Source of the DNA: Candidatus Poribacteria bacterium
GTDB lineage: Bacteria; Poribacteria; WGA-4E; WGA-3G
Reading direction: 5' to 3'
Assembly: GCA_003635305.1 (NCBI GenBank)
Contig: PYJE01000068.1
Location: 21,882-68,170 of the forward strand
Length of the DNA stretch: 46,289 nt
Shown here: positions 15,701 through 23,764 of the stretch, piece by piece
Position numbering within the stretch: position 1 is the first letter of the stretch
How the letters are laid out: each line of letters begins with the position of its first letter
Made by a program: the position numbers and the translations under genes
Notes under the pieces: model-generated
Told to the model about the DNA's origin: nothing
What the model saw: the letters and a program-made list of their open reading frames with translations, nothing else
The model's database searches: none

Positions 15701-17260
15701 GTCCAAGACGACACTTTCAGTTCCATTCATATCGAGGAATTCGAGGTGGAAGCCCGCGAAACGAAAATGGGACCGGAGGAAATTACGCGCGATATTCCCG
15801 ATGCAAGCCAACAGCGACTCTCACAACTGGACGAAGAAGGAATCATCCGTGTCGGAAGCCTTGTCAGCGCAGGCAGCATCCTCGTCGGTAAGATTTCACC
15901 CAAAGGCGAAAGTGAATACGGACCGGAGGAGAAACTCCTGCACGTTATCTTCGGTGAAAAGGTGCGCGAAGTCCGAGACGCATCCACATACGTCAAACCC
16001 GGCATTGAAGGCATCGTGATTGATGTCAAAGTCTTCTCACGAAAACAGGAACCAAGCCGGCACTCGCTGCAAAGCCTCGTTGACGCAGACCAGCTCCGTT
16101 ACGATGCCAAGAAGAAGGCCATCGAGGAGAAGTTCCACGAACACCTCCTGGCCATCCGCCGCCGCCGAGACGAAGAAATTCGGAACGCGCTCATCGGATG
16201 CGAATTGGCACAGCCACTCTTCAGAGGTATCGACACCGAAGCACCCCTTTCGCGCACAAGCAATGCCGAAGAACTGGACGAGTTGGACCATATCGGGGAA
16301 CTGCTGGCAGAAAGCGGCGACATCGTGACGCACGAACTCCTGCACACACCCGGCCTTGTGCTCAACGAGATTCACGTCACCGCCTCAAACGTCATGGCAT
16401 ACATCCAACGCGTTCAGGAAATCGCCGAGGAGCGCATCGCCGCCTATACCGAAGAAAAATCAAGCCAGCTCGAACAGATGGAACTCGGGGACGAACTCAA
16501 ATCCGGCGTGCTTAAACTGGTGAAAGTCTATATCGCGACGACGCGCCACATCTCCATCGGCGATAAAATGGCAGGCCGCTACGGCAACAAAGGGGTGGTA
16601 GCAGAAATTTTGCCCAAAGAGGATATGCCCTATCTCCCCGATGGAACACCGGTGGATATCGTGCTGAACCCCCTCGGCGTGCCATCACGGATGAACGTCG
16701 GGCAAATCCTTGAAATTCACCTCGGCTGGGCATGCCACGCACTGGGCATCCATGTTGAATCGCCTGTCTTTGACGGCGCAACCGAAAAGGAAATCTTCAC
16801 GATGCTCGACAAAACCGGCTTGCCGGAACGCAGCAAGAAAACCGGGAAAAGCATCCTTTACGACGGCAGAACCGGAGAAGCGTTCGGACAGGAAGTCACC
16901 GTGGGATATGTCTACTTCCTCAAACTGAACCATCTCGTCGCCGACAAGATGCACGCCCGTTCTACCGGGCCCTACTCGCTTGTTACGCAGCAGCCGTTGG
17001 GCGGCAAGGCGCAACATGGCGGACAGCGGCTCGGCGAAATGGAGGTGTGGGCATTAGAGGCATACGGTGCCGCGCATACCTTACAAGAAATGCTCACGCT
17101 CAAATCCGACGATTTCATGGGCAGAGCCAAAATTTATGAGTCGATGGTGAAAGGGCTCAACCCCGAATCCCCCGGCACACCGGAGTCGTTCAACGTTCTC
17201 GTGCGCGAATTGCAGGGCCTCGGCCTCAGCGTTTCCTTGAATCCGCCTGAAGAAAAATAG
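12713..17260 (+). CDS. rpoB: RNA polymerase beta subunit with lobe repeat insertion
   Basis: About 1515 aa, against 1342 in E. coli. The start is GTG 12713 (VKKRISFAKTDVRTPLPNLIETQ), with AGGAGA at 12698-12703; the 36 upstream in-frame codons have no similarity. Conserved blocks: INGSERVIVNQLHRSPGV, GSNQLSQFMQQVNPLDELTHKRR (rifampicin region), HYGRVCPLETPEGPSIGL, NYEDSILISE, GDKMAGRYGNKGVV, VPSRMNVGQILE and GGKAQHGGQRLGEMEVWALEAYGA. After RKIPATVLLRALGW, five tandem repeats of about 40 residues (230-424) are inserted in the lobe, near the place of E. coli SI1. Position 516 (E. coli numbering) of the rifampicin pocket is Gln instead of Asp. It forms the catalytic core with RpoC, 168 bases downstream. 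Confidence 0.97.
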   Translation: MKKRISFAKTDVRTPLPNLIETQQRAYDAFLQRDTFPHKDSGLAAVFNEVFPIADFNEVSRLEFVHYQLGEPKYTLDECLARGVTYQVSLTARLRLVVCEKNAEDEEPHVVDIRESEVYFGEVPLMTENASFIINGSERVIVNQLHRSPGVIFLNKTLPGGHRSPTAQIIPYRGAWIEFEADSKDTLSVRLNKRRKIPATVLLRALGWETDADILKLFAEPTRVMLSGWRVTEVALPECPTQIDALLTAAEHRKLDADYPGAVAELFYEVVSASDDATCPVAVGDRLTPNEWARHRKTWKDTTFARIWRIAKHYRPDYPYPIGDIVADATYQKARKDYPGIEIEPCYRVTAVTDKGCPLEEGQMLTSKERTRARRKWRGFTTERLLRVTKLLNTGCPLNVGQHLTPTEYTEMLGKHPDAFKAERIESTDIAETIGSVCAEPIADPRTDELLVTANTLLTETEVERLRGAGVEMLTVLTPESAKALRFLRNTLERDKESDYEARIQATGRQSETPIQDVALLNIHSVLRPGEPVSIEAAHRQLAWHFFDAHRYDLGTVGRYKVNSKLRHLSVYGEPPDEKHRTLRPEDIAATLRHLLDVHNDPSLIDDLDHLSNRRVRGIGELLENQFRIGLFQIRRATRERISSADMSNCMPPMLINPKPLMVSLREFFGSNQLSQFMQQVNPLDELTHKRRISAIGPGGLSRDRATAAVRDVHHTHYGRVCPLETPEGPSIGLLVSLACYARINPYGFIETPYHRVVPGKSMADMEIEYLTADKEDKARIAAKTIPRDAKRGETPDTGIQLPARKGEDVLALPLSEVDYVGISPSQIVGVSAALVPFLEHEDANRALMGANHQRQAVPLIKPEAPLVGTGMEARVARDSGALCIAKRSGTVESVSAADIIIHTDEPLHADIGEQHKSEMGYDRYELHTFKRSNSGTCIHQRPIVSVGDTVEAGDIIADGTSTDEGELALGRNVLCAYMPWGGHNYEDSILISESLVQDDTFSSIHIEEFEVEARETKMGPEEITRDIPDASQQRLSQLDEEGIIRVGSLVSAGSILVGKISPKGESEYGPEEKLLHVIFGEKVREVRDASTYVKPGIEGIVIDVKVFSRKQEPSRHSLQSLVDADQLRYDAKKKAIEEKFHEHLLAIRRRRDEEIRNALIGCELAQPLFRGIDTEAPLSRTSNAEELDELDHIGELLAESGDIVTHELLHTPGLVLNEIHVTASNVMAYIQRVQEIAEERIAAYTEEKSSQLEQMELGDELKSGVLKLVKVYIATTRHISIGDKMAGRYGNKGVVAEILPKEDMPYLPDGTPVDIVLNPLGVPSRMNVGQILEIHLGWACHALGIHVESPVFDGATEKEIFTMLDKTGLPERSKKTGKSILYDGRTGEAFGQEVTVGYVYFLKLNHLVADKMHARSTGPYSLVTQQPLGGKAQHGGQRLGEMEVWALEAYGAAHTLQEMLTLKSDDFMGRAKIYESMVKGLNPESPGTPESFNVLVRELQGLGLSVSLNPPEEK
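13400..13984 (+). repeat. RpoB lobe array: five ~40-residue repeats
   Basis: Residues 230-424 of RpoB divide into five units starting RVTEVALPECP, YEVVSASDDATCP, WRIAKHYRPDYPYPIG, YRVTAVTDKGCPLEEG and LRVTKLLNTGCPLNVG. Each continues with a [LM]T..E....R...[YW].GF-like second half. The same motif makes up the RpoC array at 20636-22744. The DNA copies are strongly diverged, so the array is old. Confidence 0.85.
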
Positions 17261-17316
17261 CATCCCTACTCCGGCCCATAGGCCAAGGGCCAGACTATCG
17301 CCAGGCCGCGTTCACC

Positions 17317-17345
17317 GGTAGGCACAGTTCCAAACCGCGCCTATC
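17317..17345. repeat. Family-A palindromic element between rpoB and rpoC
   Basis: GGTAGGCACAGTTCCAAACC then GCGCCTATC, a partly decayed copy. It sits in the 168-base rpoB-rpoC gap with other GC-rich inverted repeats (GGCTGGC/GCCAGCC near 17369-17386). Confidence 0.65.
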
Positions 17346-17428
17346 AACCGCAGTCCGTAGGGCGAGGGGCTGGCCCACGCCAGCCCAAGGGCTAAACATA
17401 CGTCCGAATCTATAGGAGAAAACCCGCA

Positions 17429-20400
17429 ATGGCAACCCCATTTGACAGTATCTCCCTCAAAATCGCTTCGCCGGACGAAATCAAAGCGTTGGCGAAGCGC
17501 ACCTGCTGCAAACGCAGAAGCAGCACCGTCAACCCCGGTGAACCCTTCTCCTGCCCAGAAATGCACACCTGCAACTGCGGCGAAGTGAAGAAGGCAGAGA
17601 CGATTAACTACCGCTCCTTCCGGCCCGAACTCGAAGGCCTCTTCTGTGAGGCAATTTTCGGGCCTTCCAAGGACTGGGAGTGTAACTGCGGAAAATATAA
17701 GCGGATTAAGCACAAAGGCGTTATCTGCGACCGGTGCGGCGTGGAAGTCACACGCCAGCACGTCCGCAGGGAACGGATGGGCTACATCCAACTCGCGTCC
17801 CCTGTCTCGCATATCTGGTTCTTCAAGGGGGCCCCATCGCGCATCGGAGCCTTCTGTGACTTCTCCGCACGGCAGATTGAGAACATTCTCTACTTTGACG
17901 CGTTCCTGGTGACTGAAGCGGACGAGGAACTTCAAGCACAAGGTATCCTCAAGCCCAACCAACTCATCAGCGAGGCAGAATTCGATACCTACAAAGTCCA
18001 ATACCGAGGCCGATTTAAGGCAGGTGCCGGCGGCGAAATACTTGCCAAACACCTCGCGAGCTTGGACCTCGAGGCAGAATGCGAGCAACTCGCTAAGGAA
18101 CTAGAGGAAACGCGCAGCCATCAGAAAAAGGTGAAACTCGCCAAGCAGCTCCGCATGAGGGAAGACTTTCTGAGGTCTGGACAACGTCCCGAATGGATGA
18201 TCATCGATGTGCTTCCCGTAATTCCCCCGGATTTGCGGCCCCTCGTCACCTTAGATGGCGGACGATTCGCCACCAGCGATCTGAACGATTTGTATCGGCG
18301 GCTCATCCATCGAAACAACCGCCTAGCCAAACTCATCCAGATGCGCTCGCCCGAAGTCATCTTGCGCAACGAAAAACGGATGCTGCAAGAAGCCGTTGAC
18401 GCATTCTTTGATAACGGCCGACACGGCAGAAGCGTAACAGGACCCGGGAATCGCGAACTCAAATCGCTCTCGCACGTCCTCAAAGGGAAAGTCGGACGCT
18501 TCCGACAGAATCTGCTCGGCAAACGGGTCGACTACTCCGGCCGCAGCGTCATCGTCGTCGGACCTGAACTAGCACTACACCAATGCGGCATCCCGAAACA
18601 GATGGCAGTGGAGTTGTTCAAGCCATTTATTATCGAACGGCTGCAAGCCTATGGCTACTCCAGCACCATCAAGCGCGCCAAGTCTTATGTCGAGAATATC
18701 GATTCTGGTAGCCCAGTGTGGGACGTGCTCGAAGAAGTCATCGAAGAACACCCAGTGTTGCTCAACCGGCCACCGACACTGCACCGGCTCGGCATTCAAG
18801 CATTCATGCCGGTCTTGGTGGAAGGAAAATCTATCCGAATCCCACCACTTGTCTGCAAAGCGTTCAACGCCGATTTTGATGGAGACCAGATGGCAGTGCA
18901 TGTGCCGTTAACCGCCGAAGCTCAGGCAGAAGCGAAACTGCTGATGCTCAGCAGCCATAACATCTTGAAGCCTTCGCACGGCGGACCGATTGCCGTCCCC
19001 GAACTGGATATGGTGCTCGGACCGAGTTACCTTACCAAGACGCTACCAGAACACGATGCGGACGCGCAACTGCTTCACAAGGTCTATACCCATCAAAACA
19101 GCGATACCTCTCTCTTTGATGAGATTCGCAGGAAACCGTGGTATCACCGCCGCTACGCGCATCCGGAAGAAGTCATCGCCGCGCACGGTGCAGGGCAACT
19201 CAAACTACACGACAGCGTCCAGTTGTTTTTCCCGGAAAATGGCAGGCAGCGCGAACCAATCCTCACCACCGTTGGCCGAGTGATTTTTAACGAGGTCCTC
19301 CCAGCCGAATTGGACTGGGAGGACGAGCACTCCGGACAGCAACTCCCGTTTTTCAACGGCGAAGCAGGGGGGAGGCAGCTCTCTGAAATCGTTGAAGACT
19401 GTTTCAACACTCCCGACCTCGGCACGCGGGCGACTGTAGAACTGCTGCAGCGACTTCAAAAACTCGCGTTCGAGTATGCAACGCAAAGCGGGATTTCGCC
19501 CAGCATTAATGATTACATCAAACCGCCGCAGCGGCAGGAACTGTTGGAAAAGACAGAGGAAACTATTGCCGAACTCATCGCCGCATCCGCCGCAGGTGCC
19601 GATACCGAAGAACTGGAGAACGAGCAAATCCACCTATGGTTCCAAGCACTGCGAGAGATGGAAGGCCTCATGTTTGCTAGACTCCCAGAATTGGAAACCC
19701 GCCTCGTTGACAGGGACGAACATGTCAAAGGGTTCAGTCCGGTGCATATCATGGCAGATAGCGGCGCACGGGCCCGGAAAAATCCGTTCATGCAAATCAG
19801 TGCCGTCCTCGGGCTGAAAGCGAAGCAGAGCGGTGAAATTCTGCTGCCGCCGATTACCACCTCCTATCGCGACGGATTGGACGTAATCGACTACTTCAAC
19901 TCCACCTACGGCTCCCGAAAAGGATTGGTGGATACGGCGATGAAGACAGCGGCATCGGGTTACTTGACGCGGAAACTCGTTGATGTCGCGCAAGACGTGC
20001 GCGTCACTGAAACGGATTGCGGCACCCTCCACGGCATCAAGAAATTTGCCACTGAAGGAGGAGAACTCGCTTTTAAAATCCGCGGACGCACCGCGACAGA
20101 GGATATCCTACATCCCAATACCGGTGAAGTCCTCGTCAAAGCCGATGAACTCATCTCAGCCGAAGCAGCGGCACTGCTTGAAAAGAGTAAGGTAAAAATT
20201 GTCACCGTCCGTTCGATGCTCACCTGCGAGACCGAGGAAGGTGTCTGCGCCAAATGCTACGGACACGATTTGACGACGAACAGGCTTGTCAGTGTCGGTG
20301 AAGCTGTTGGCATTATCGCCGCGCAATCCATCGGGGAACCCGGTACGCAACTCACGATGCGGACGTTCCACACCGGTGGTGCGGTTGAGGAAGTCTCCGA

Positions 20401-23400
20401 TGCACGCCAGCGTAAAATCCTAGCAAAAACGAGTGGCACTGTGAGGTTCCGCGATTTCCATCCCGGCATCACTGTCCGCCAAGAAGGCGCTCTCTGGATA
20501 TCCACAGGGCCCGGCACTTCTCCAATCGGCACAACTTCCTGGGCCGATAATCAGGCTGCTCTGAGGCGGGATCCAATAAACACGGAATCCGCTGAAAAGA
20601 AAGAATTCGGCAGCCGGGCCAATCTGGACGCTCCCGCCTACAAGGTCACGCGCGTCATTCACGCCGATTGCAAATTACAAAAAGGCGACTTGCTGAGCGA
20701 GAAACAGTTCTCTGAAAACGCGCAGCGTTACAAAGGCTTTGAGACAGTCCCATGGCAGCATCGCGTCACCACCGTTCACGATGATGCCTGTCCCTTGAAA
20801 GAGGGAGACCGGCTTTCTGCCGCGCAGTTGCATCAAGCCAGAAGGGCATACGGCTTCACGCGCTTTGCAACCGAGAAGCGCGAGATAGAACACGTCCGCC
20901 TTTCTACTGTGAACGTTCACCCCGGCGATTTGCTCACCGAAGAAGAAATCGCGCAGCGCAAAGCAGAGATTCGGAACAAATTTGATGGCGAATGGTGTTA
21001 CCGCATCCCAAAAACCGGCGAAATTTTCAAGTCGGCTCAGGAATTGTTGCCCTTGGGCATCCCTGTGGAGCCCCTTGAAGATATTGCGGATACAGCAATG
21101 CCAGGAGACACGTCTGCTGAAATGGCGGAAGCCCTGACTTCTGCGGATACATCGCTAGCGGGACGCACGTCTTTTGAACGGGTTTACCGCATCACCGCGC
21201 GGACACATCGGGATTTCCCTTATGCTGTCGGGGATATCGTGACCGCGGAGGAGATTGCGCCGTGGTTCACGCCTTTTGAGGAGGCAAAGAACCCCGTCTA
21301 TGTCATTGATGCAGACGCACCCTTGCATGCAGGCGAGACGTTGACACGCTACCAATACGAGGAAGTGTGTCGCGATTATCAGCCGTTTGAATCCGAAAGA
21401 GCGTCGGAAGTGTTGCACCACGTTACGGCAGTGCATCATCCCAGCTGCCCACTCAAGCCGGGTGAAGATTTAACCACAGCGGACAAGGATGCGATGCTCG
21501 CTCGCTGGATGGGTTTTGAAGCGCAGAAACTGCGGCACCGGGTTACGCACATCTATCATCCGGATTTTCCATACAAACCGGGCTATTTGATGAGCGATGC
21601 AGAGGCCAAAAAGTGGGCAAGCGAATTCCCCGGCATTGAAGTCCGGCATTCCGGCGTGTTTAGAACAACCCCTATCAATCGCATCACCGCCGTTCATTTC
21701 CCAGACAGCCCCTTGCAGAAGGGTGAACTGATGACGCGCAGCGAGGCATCGACATACCGCAAGACGTTCAAAGGGTTGGATGTCGAATCCTTCTACGAGG
21801 TTACTGAAGGACACTACTATCGGGCAACCGAAGGCAAGCCAGGCTTCACTGCAGAAGCGTTAACAGGGCCCGCTTTTACCGGGAAGGGTTCCAAGAACGT
21901 CTGGCGCGTTACCGAAGTGTTCCATCCCGCGTGCAAACTTGAGGTTGGACAGGATATTTCCAACGCCGCTTACAAGAAAGCGCAAAAGGACTTTCCAAGC
22001 GTCAAGCCGGGCGATATCCTAACGCAGGCGGAATTGGAAACGTGGCACCCCTTAGCCGCTGAGCAGGTCCAGCAACTCACCGAAGCGGAGTATGAGGCAC
22101 GACGCAAATGGGAGGCGAAAAACAAAACGCGGGGTAAAACGGATCTGAAAATCCAAGAGAAGGTCACACCCCAACACCGCGTGCTGGATGTCCATCACCC
22201 CCAACTCGCCATTGAAATCGGCGAAGAACTGGCGGATAAGGACTACAAGAAGCTCAAGCAAAAATACAGAGGGTTTGACGTTGAAACCCTCCATGGTGTC
22301 ATCCTAGATGAACCAGAGCTGGAGGAGCCCGACATCCCAGAAAGTGAGCTCGCTCAAGCGAAGCCGGACTCCACTGTGGTAGAGCACTATAAGCACGTCG
22401 TCAACAATCTAGAACTTCCTGTAGCGCAGTGGGAAAAGCCGCGCCTCGAGAAATTCTGGCGCGTTAAGGCTGTTCTTCCCAATCTAGAGTGTGAGTTTTC
22501 GGTAGGACAGAATCTTTCTGAAACCGAATATCAGGAGGCCTGCAAGAAGTATCAGGTCCACCTCGAAAAACCGAAGAGGCGTTTTCCCATTGATAAGGCA
22601 GAAATCTTTACAGCGGATGAATACCGCGCCCGCTGGAAGTATACCGTCACGGCTGTCCATCATCCGAATTGTCCGTATGAGGTAGGGACAGAATTATCCG
22701 AATCGGAATACCAAAGCGCGCTCAAGCATTACCCCGGCTTTGATAGGGACGATCCGGCACTGCAGATGAACATTGAGGTAGAGACAGCCGATGGCCGTCG
22801 GGTGCCGCATCAGATCAAGGCAGATTACTCCTTCTCCATCAAGGAGGGCGATACCGTCAAAGAGGAAGAAACCCTCGCTGAACTCCACGAGAAGACAGCG
22901 AACAGGGATATCGTTGCAGGTATCCCTCGCGTGACAGATCTTTTTGAGGCGCGCCAGCCTAAACGCGAAGACGCAGCGGAAATCGCGGAAATCGAAGGAT
23001 ACATTGAATCGGCAGGATCCAAATCAGGTGTTCCGACATACCGCATCGTTCACGAGGGGCACGAAAGCCGCCTCTACGCCATTCCGGACGAAAAACGGCG
23101 CGTCACCGAAGGCGACTTGGTAGAAGCAGGACAGCCGCTCACGGATGGATACCTCAACCCGCACGATATCCTCAAAATCGGGCGCGTCTTCATTGAAGAT
23201 GTCCCAATTGAAGGCGCAGAGGCCATTTGGACATACCTCATTGAGGAAATCCAAAAGGTTTACGGCGCACGCGCCATCAACGACAAGCACCTCGAAGCCA
23301 TCGTCCGGCAAATGATGAGGAAGGTGCGAGTGCTGAAACCCGGCGATACGCAGTTCCCCCATAACAGTGAGGTGACGCGACAGAAATTCGCTGAGGTGAA

Positions 23401-23698
23401 CGCGAAGGTTATTGACAGCGGCGGTGAACCTGCCACCGGCGAACCGATTCTGCAAGGCATCAGCCGTGCATCGCTCAGCACAGAAAGTTTCATCTCTGCC
23501 GCCTCGTTCCAGCAGACGACGAAGGTGCTGACAGATGCCGCTGTCAAAGGGCAGACAGACAAACTCTCCGGGCTGAAGGAAAACGTCATCCTCGGTCGCC
23601 TCATCCCTGCAGGAAGTGGACTTCCGGATTTACAGCAACTGGAAATCACGGAGGTTGACACTGACGAAGAGATGGAGGCACCGGAACCCGCCGAGTAA
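17429..23698 (+). CDS. rpoC: RNA polymerase beta' subunit with giant trigger-loop insertion
   Basis: 2089 aa, against 1407 in E. coli. ATG 17429 is preceded by AGGAG at 17414-17418. Landmarks: zinc ribbon Cys85, 87, 100, 103 (ECNCGKYKR...CDRCGVE); catalytic NADFDGD at 480-486; second zinc site CETEEGVCAKCYGHDL; bridge-helix/trigger-loop start GEPGTQLTMRTFHTGG (Met977); and trigger-loop end GIPRVTDLFEARQPK (from 1831). Between these two trigger-loop halves lie about 840 residues, in the position of the 188-residue E. coli SI3. About 700 of them are tandem repeats of the type found in RpoB. A further Cys-rich insertion occupies residues 23-50. Both catalytic centres look intact. Confidence 0.97.
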   Translation: MATPFDSISLKIASPDEIKALAKRTCCKRRSSTVNPGEPFSCPEMHTCNCGEVKKAETINYRSFRPELEGLFCEAIFGPSKDWECNCGKYKRIKHKGVICDRCGVEVTRQHVRRERMGYIQLASPVSHIWFFKGAPSRIGAFCDFSARQIENILYFDAFLVTEADEELQAQGILKPNQLISEAEFDTYKVQYRGRFKAGAGGEILAKHLASLDLEAECEQLAKELEETRSHQKKVKLAKQLRMREDFLRSGQRPEWMIIDVLPVIPPDLRPLVTLDGGRFATSDLNDLYRRLIHRNNRLAKLIQMRSPEVILRNEKRMLQEAVDAFFDNGRHGRSVTGPGNRELKSLSHVLKGKVGRFRQNLLGKRVDYSGRSVIVVGPELALHQCGIPKQMAVELFKPFIIERLQAYGYSSTIKRAKSYVENIDSGSPVWDVLEEVIEEHPVLLNRPPTLHRLGIQAFMPVLVEGKSIRIPPLVCKAFNADFDGDQMAVHVPLTAEAQAEAKLLMLSSHNILKPSHGGPIAVPELDMVLGPSYLTKTLPEHDADAQLLHKVYTHQNSDTSLFDEIRRKPWYHRRYAHPEEVIAAHGAGQLKLHDSVQLFFPENGRQREPILTTVGRVIFNEVLPAELDWEDEHSGQQLPFFNGEAGGRQLSEIVEDCFNTPDLGTRATVELLQRLQKLAFEYATQSGISPSINDYIKPPQRQELLEKTEETIAELIAASAAGADTEELENEQIHLWFQALREMEGLMFARLPELETRLVDRDEHVKGFSPVHIMADSGARARKNPFMQISAVLGLKAKQSGEILLPPITTSYRDGLDVIDYFNSTYGSRKGLVDTAMKTAASGYLTRKLVDVAQDVRVTETDCGTLHGIKKFATEGGELAFKIRGRTATEDILHPNTGEVLVKADELISAEAAALLEKSKVKIVTVRSMLTCETEEGVCAKCYGHDLTTNRLVSVGEAVGIIAAQSIGEPGTQLTMRTFHTGGAVEEVSDARQRKILAKTSGTVRFRDFHPGITVRQEGALWISTGPGTSPIGTTSWADNQAALRRDPINTESAEKKEFGSRANLDAPAYKVTRVIHADCKLQKGDLLSEKQFSENAQRYKGFETVPWQHRVTTVHDDACPLKEGDRLSAAQLHQARRAYGFTRFATEKREIEHVRLSTVNVHPGDLLTEEEIAQRKAEIRNKFDGEWCYRIPKTGEIFKSAQELLPLGIPVEPLEDIADTAMPGDTSAEMAEALTSADTSLAGRTSFERVYRITARTHRDFPYAVGDIVTAEEIAPWFTPFEEAKNPVYVIDADAPLHAGETLTRYQYEEVCRDYQPFESERASEVLHHVTAVHHPSCPLKPGEDLTTADKDAMLARWMGFEAQKLRHRVTHIYHPDFPYKPGYLMSDAEAKKWASEFPGIEVRHSGVFRTTPINRITAVHFPDSPLQKGELMTRSEASTYRKTFKGLDVESFYEVTEGHYYRATEGKPGFTAEALTGPAFTGKGSKNVWRVTEVFHPACKLEVGQDISNAAYKKAQKDFPSVKPGDILTQAELETWHPLAAEQVQQLTEAEYEARRKWEAKNKTRGKTDLKIQEKVTPQHRVLDVHHPQLAIEIGEELADKDYKKLKQKYRGFDVETLHGVILDEPELEEPDIPESELAQAKPDSTVVEHYKHVVNNLELPVAQWEKPRLEKFWRVKAVLPNLECEFSVGQNLSETEYQEACKKYQVHLEKPKRRFPIDKAEIFTADEYRARWKYTVTAVHHPNCPYEVGTELSESEYQSALKHYPGFDRDDPALQMNIEVETADGRRVPHQIKADYSFSIKEGDTVKEEETLAELHEKTANRDIVAGIPRVTDLFEARQPKREDAAEIAEIEGYIESAGSKSGVPTYRIVHEGHESRLYAIPDEKRRVTEGDLVEAGQPLTDGYLNPHDILKIGRVFIEDVPIEGAEAIWTYLIEEIQKVYGARAINDKHLEAIVRQMMRKVRVLKPGDTQFPHNSEVTRQKFAEVNAKVIDSGGEPATGEPILQGISRASLSTESFISAASFQQTTKVLTDAAVKGQTDKLSGLKENVILGRLIPAGSGLPDLQQLEITEVDTDEEMEAPEPAE
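17495..17578 (+). other. Cys-rich insertion near the RpoC N-terminus
   Basis: Residues 23-50 (KRTCCKRRSST...CPEMHTCNC) lie between DEIKALA and GEVKKAETINYR, which are adjacent in E. coli RpoC apart from a few residues. The segment holds Cys26, 27, 42, 48, 50 and His46, enough for an additional zinc site ahead of the canonical zinc ribbon (85-103). No metal binding is shown; this is inference. Confidence 0.6.
20636..22744 (+). repeat. RpoC trigger-loop array of ~40-residue repeats
   Basis: Residues 1070-1772. Clear units begin YKVTRVIHADCKLQKG, HRVTTVHDDACPLKEG, YRITARTHRDFPYAVG, YVIDADAPLHAG, HHVTAVHHPSCPLKPG, HRVTHIYHPDFPYKPG, NRITAVHFPDSPLQKG, WRVTEVFHPACKLEVG, HRVLDVHHPQLAIEIG, WRVKAVLPNLECEFSVG and YTVTAVHHPNCPYEVG. 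Most then have a hydrophobic-[ST]..E....RK.Y.GF second half. Degenerate units and acidic linkers lie between them. Repeat period is 38-45 residues where regular. Confidence 0.88.
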
Positions 23699-23714
23699 TC
23701 GTCTGCAGTTCTGT

Positions 23715-23742
23715 AAGGCGAGGGACATCTATCCCTCGCCTT
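23715..23742. terminator. rpoC 3' hairpin
   Basis: AAGGCGAGGGA (23715-23725) and TCCCTCGCCTT (23732-23742) form a perfect 11-bp stem with a 6-nt loop, 17 bases after the rpoC stop. No U-tract follows, so termination is uncertain. It also belongs to the dispersed GGGCGAGGGA palindrome type (compare 39612-39640). Confidence 0.5.
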
Positions 23743-23764
23743 GTCATGAGCGCGGAGGCACCCC

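Noticed and set aside
17312-18088. 258-codon open frame on the minus strand over the rpoB-rpoC gap and rpoC start
   Set aside because: It is the antisense shadow of rpoC; low-complexity composition, no RBS, no family resemblance.
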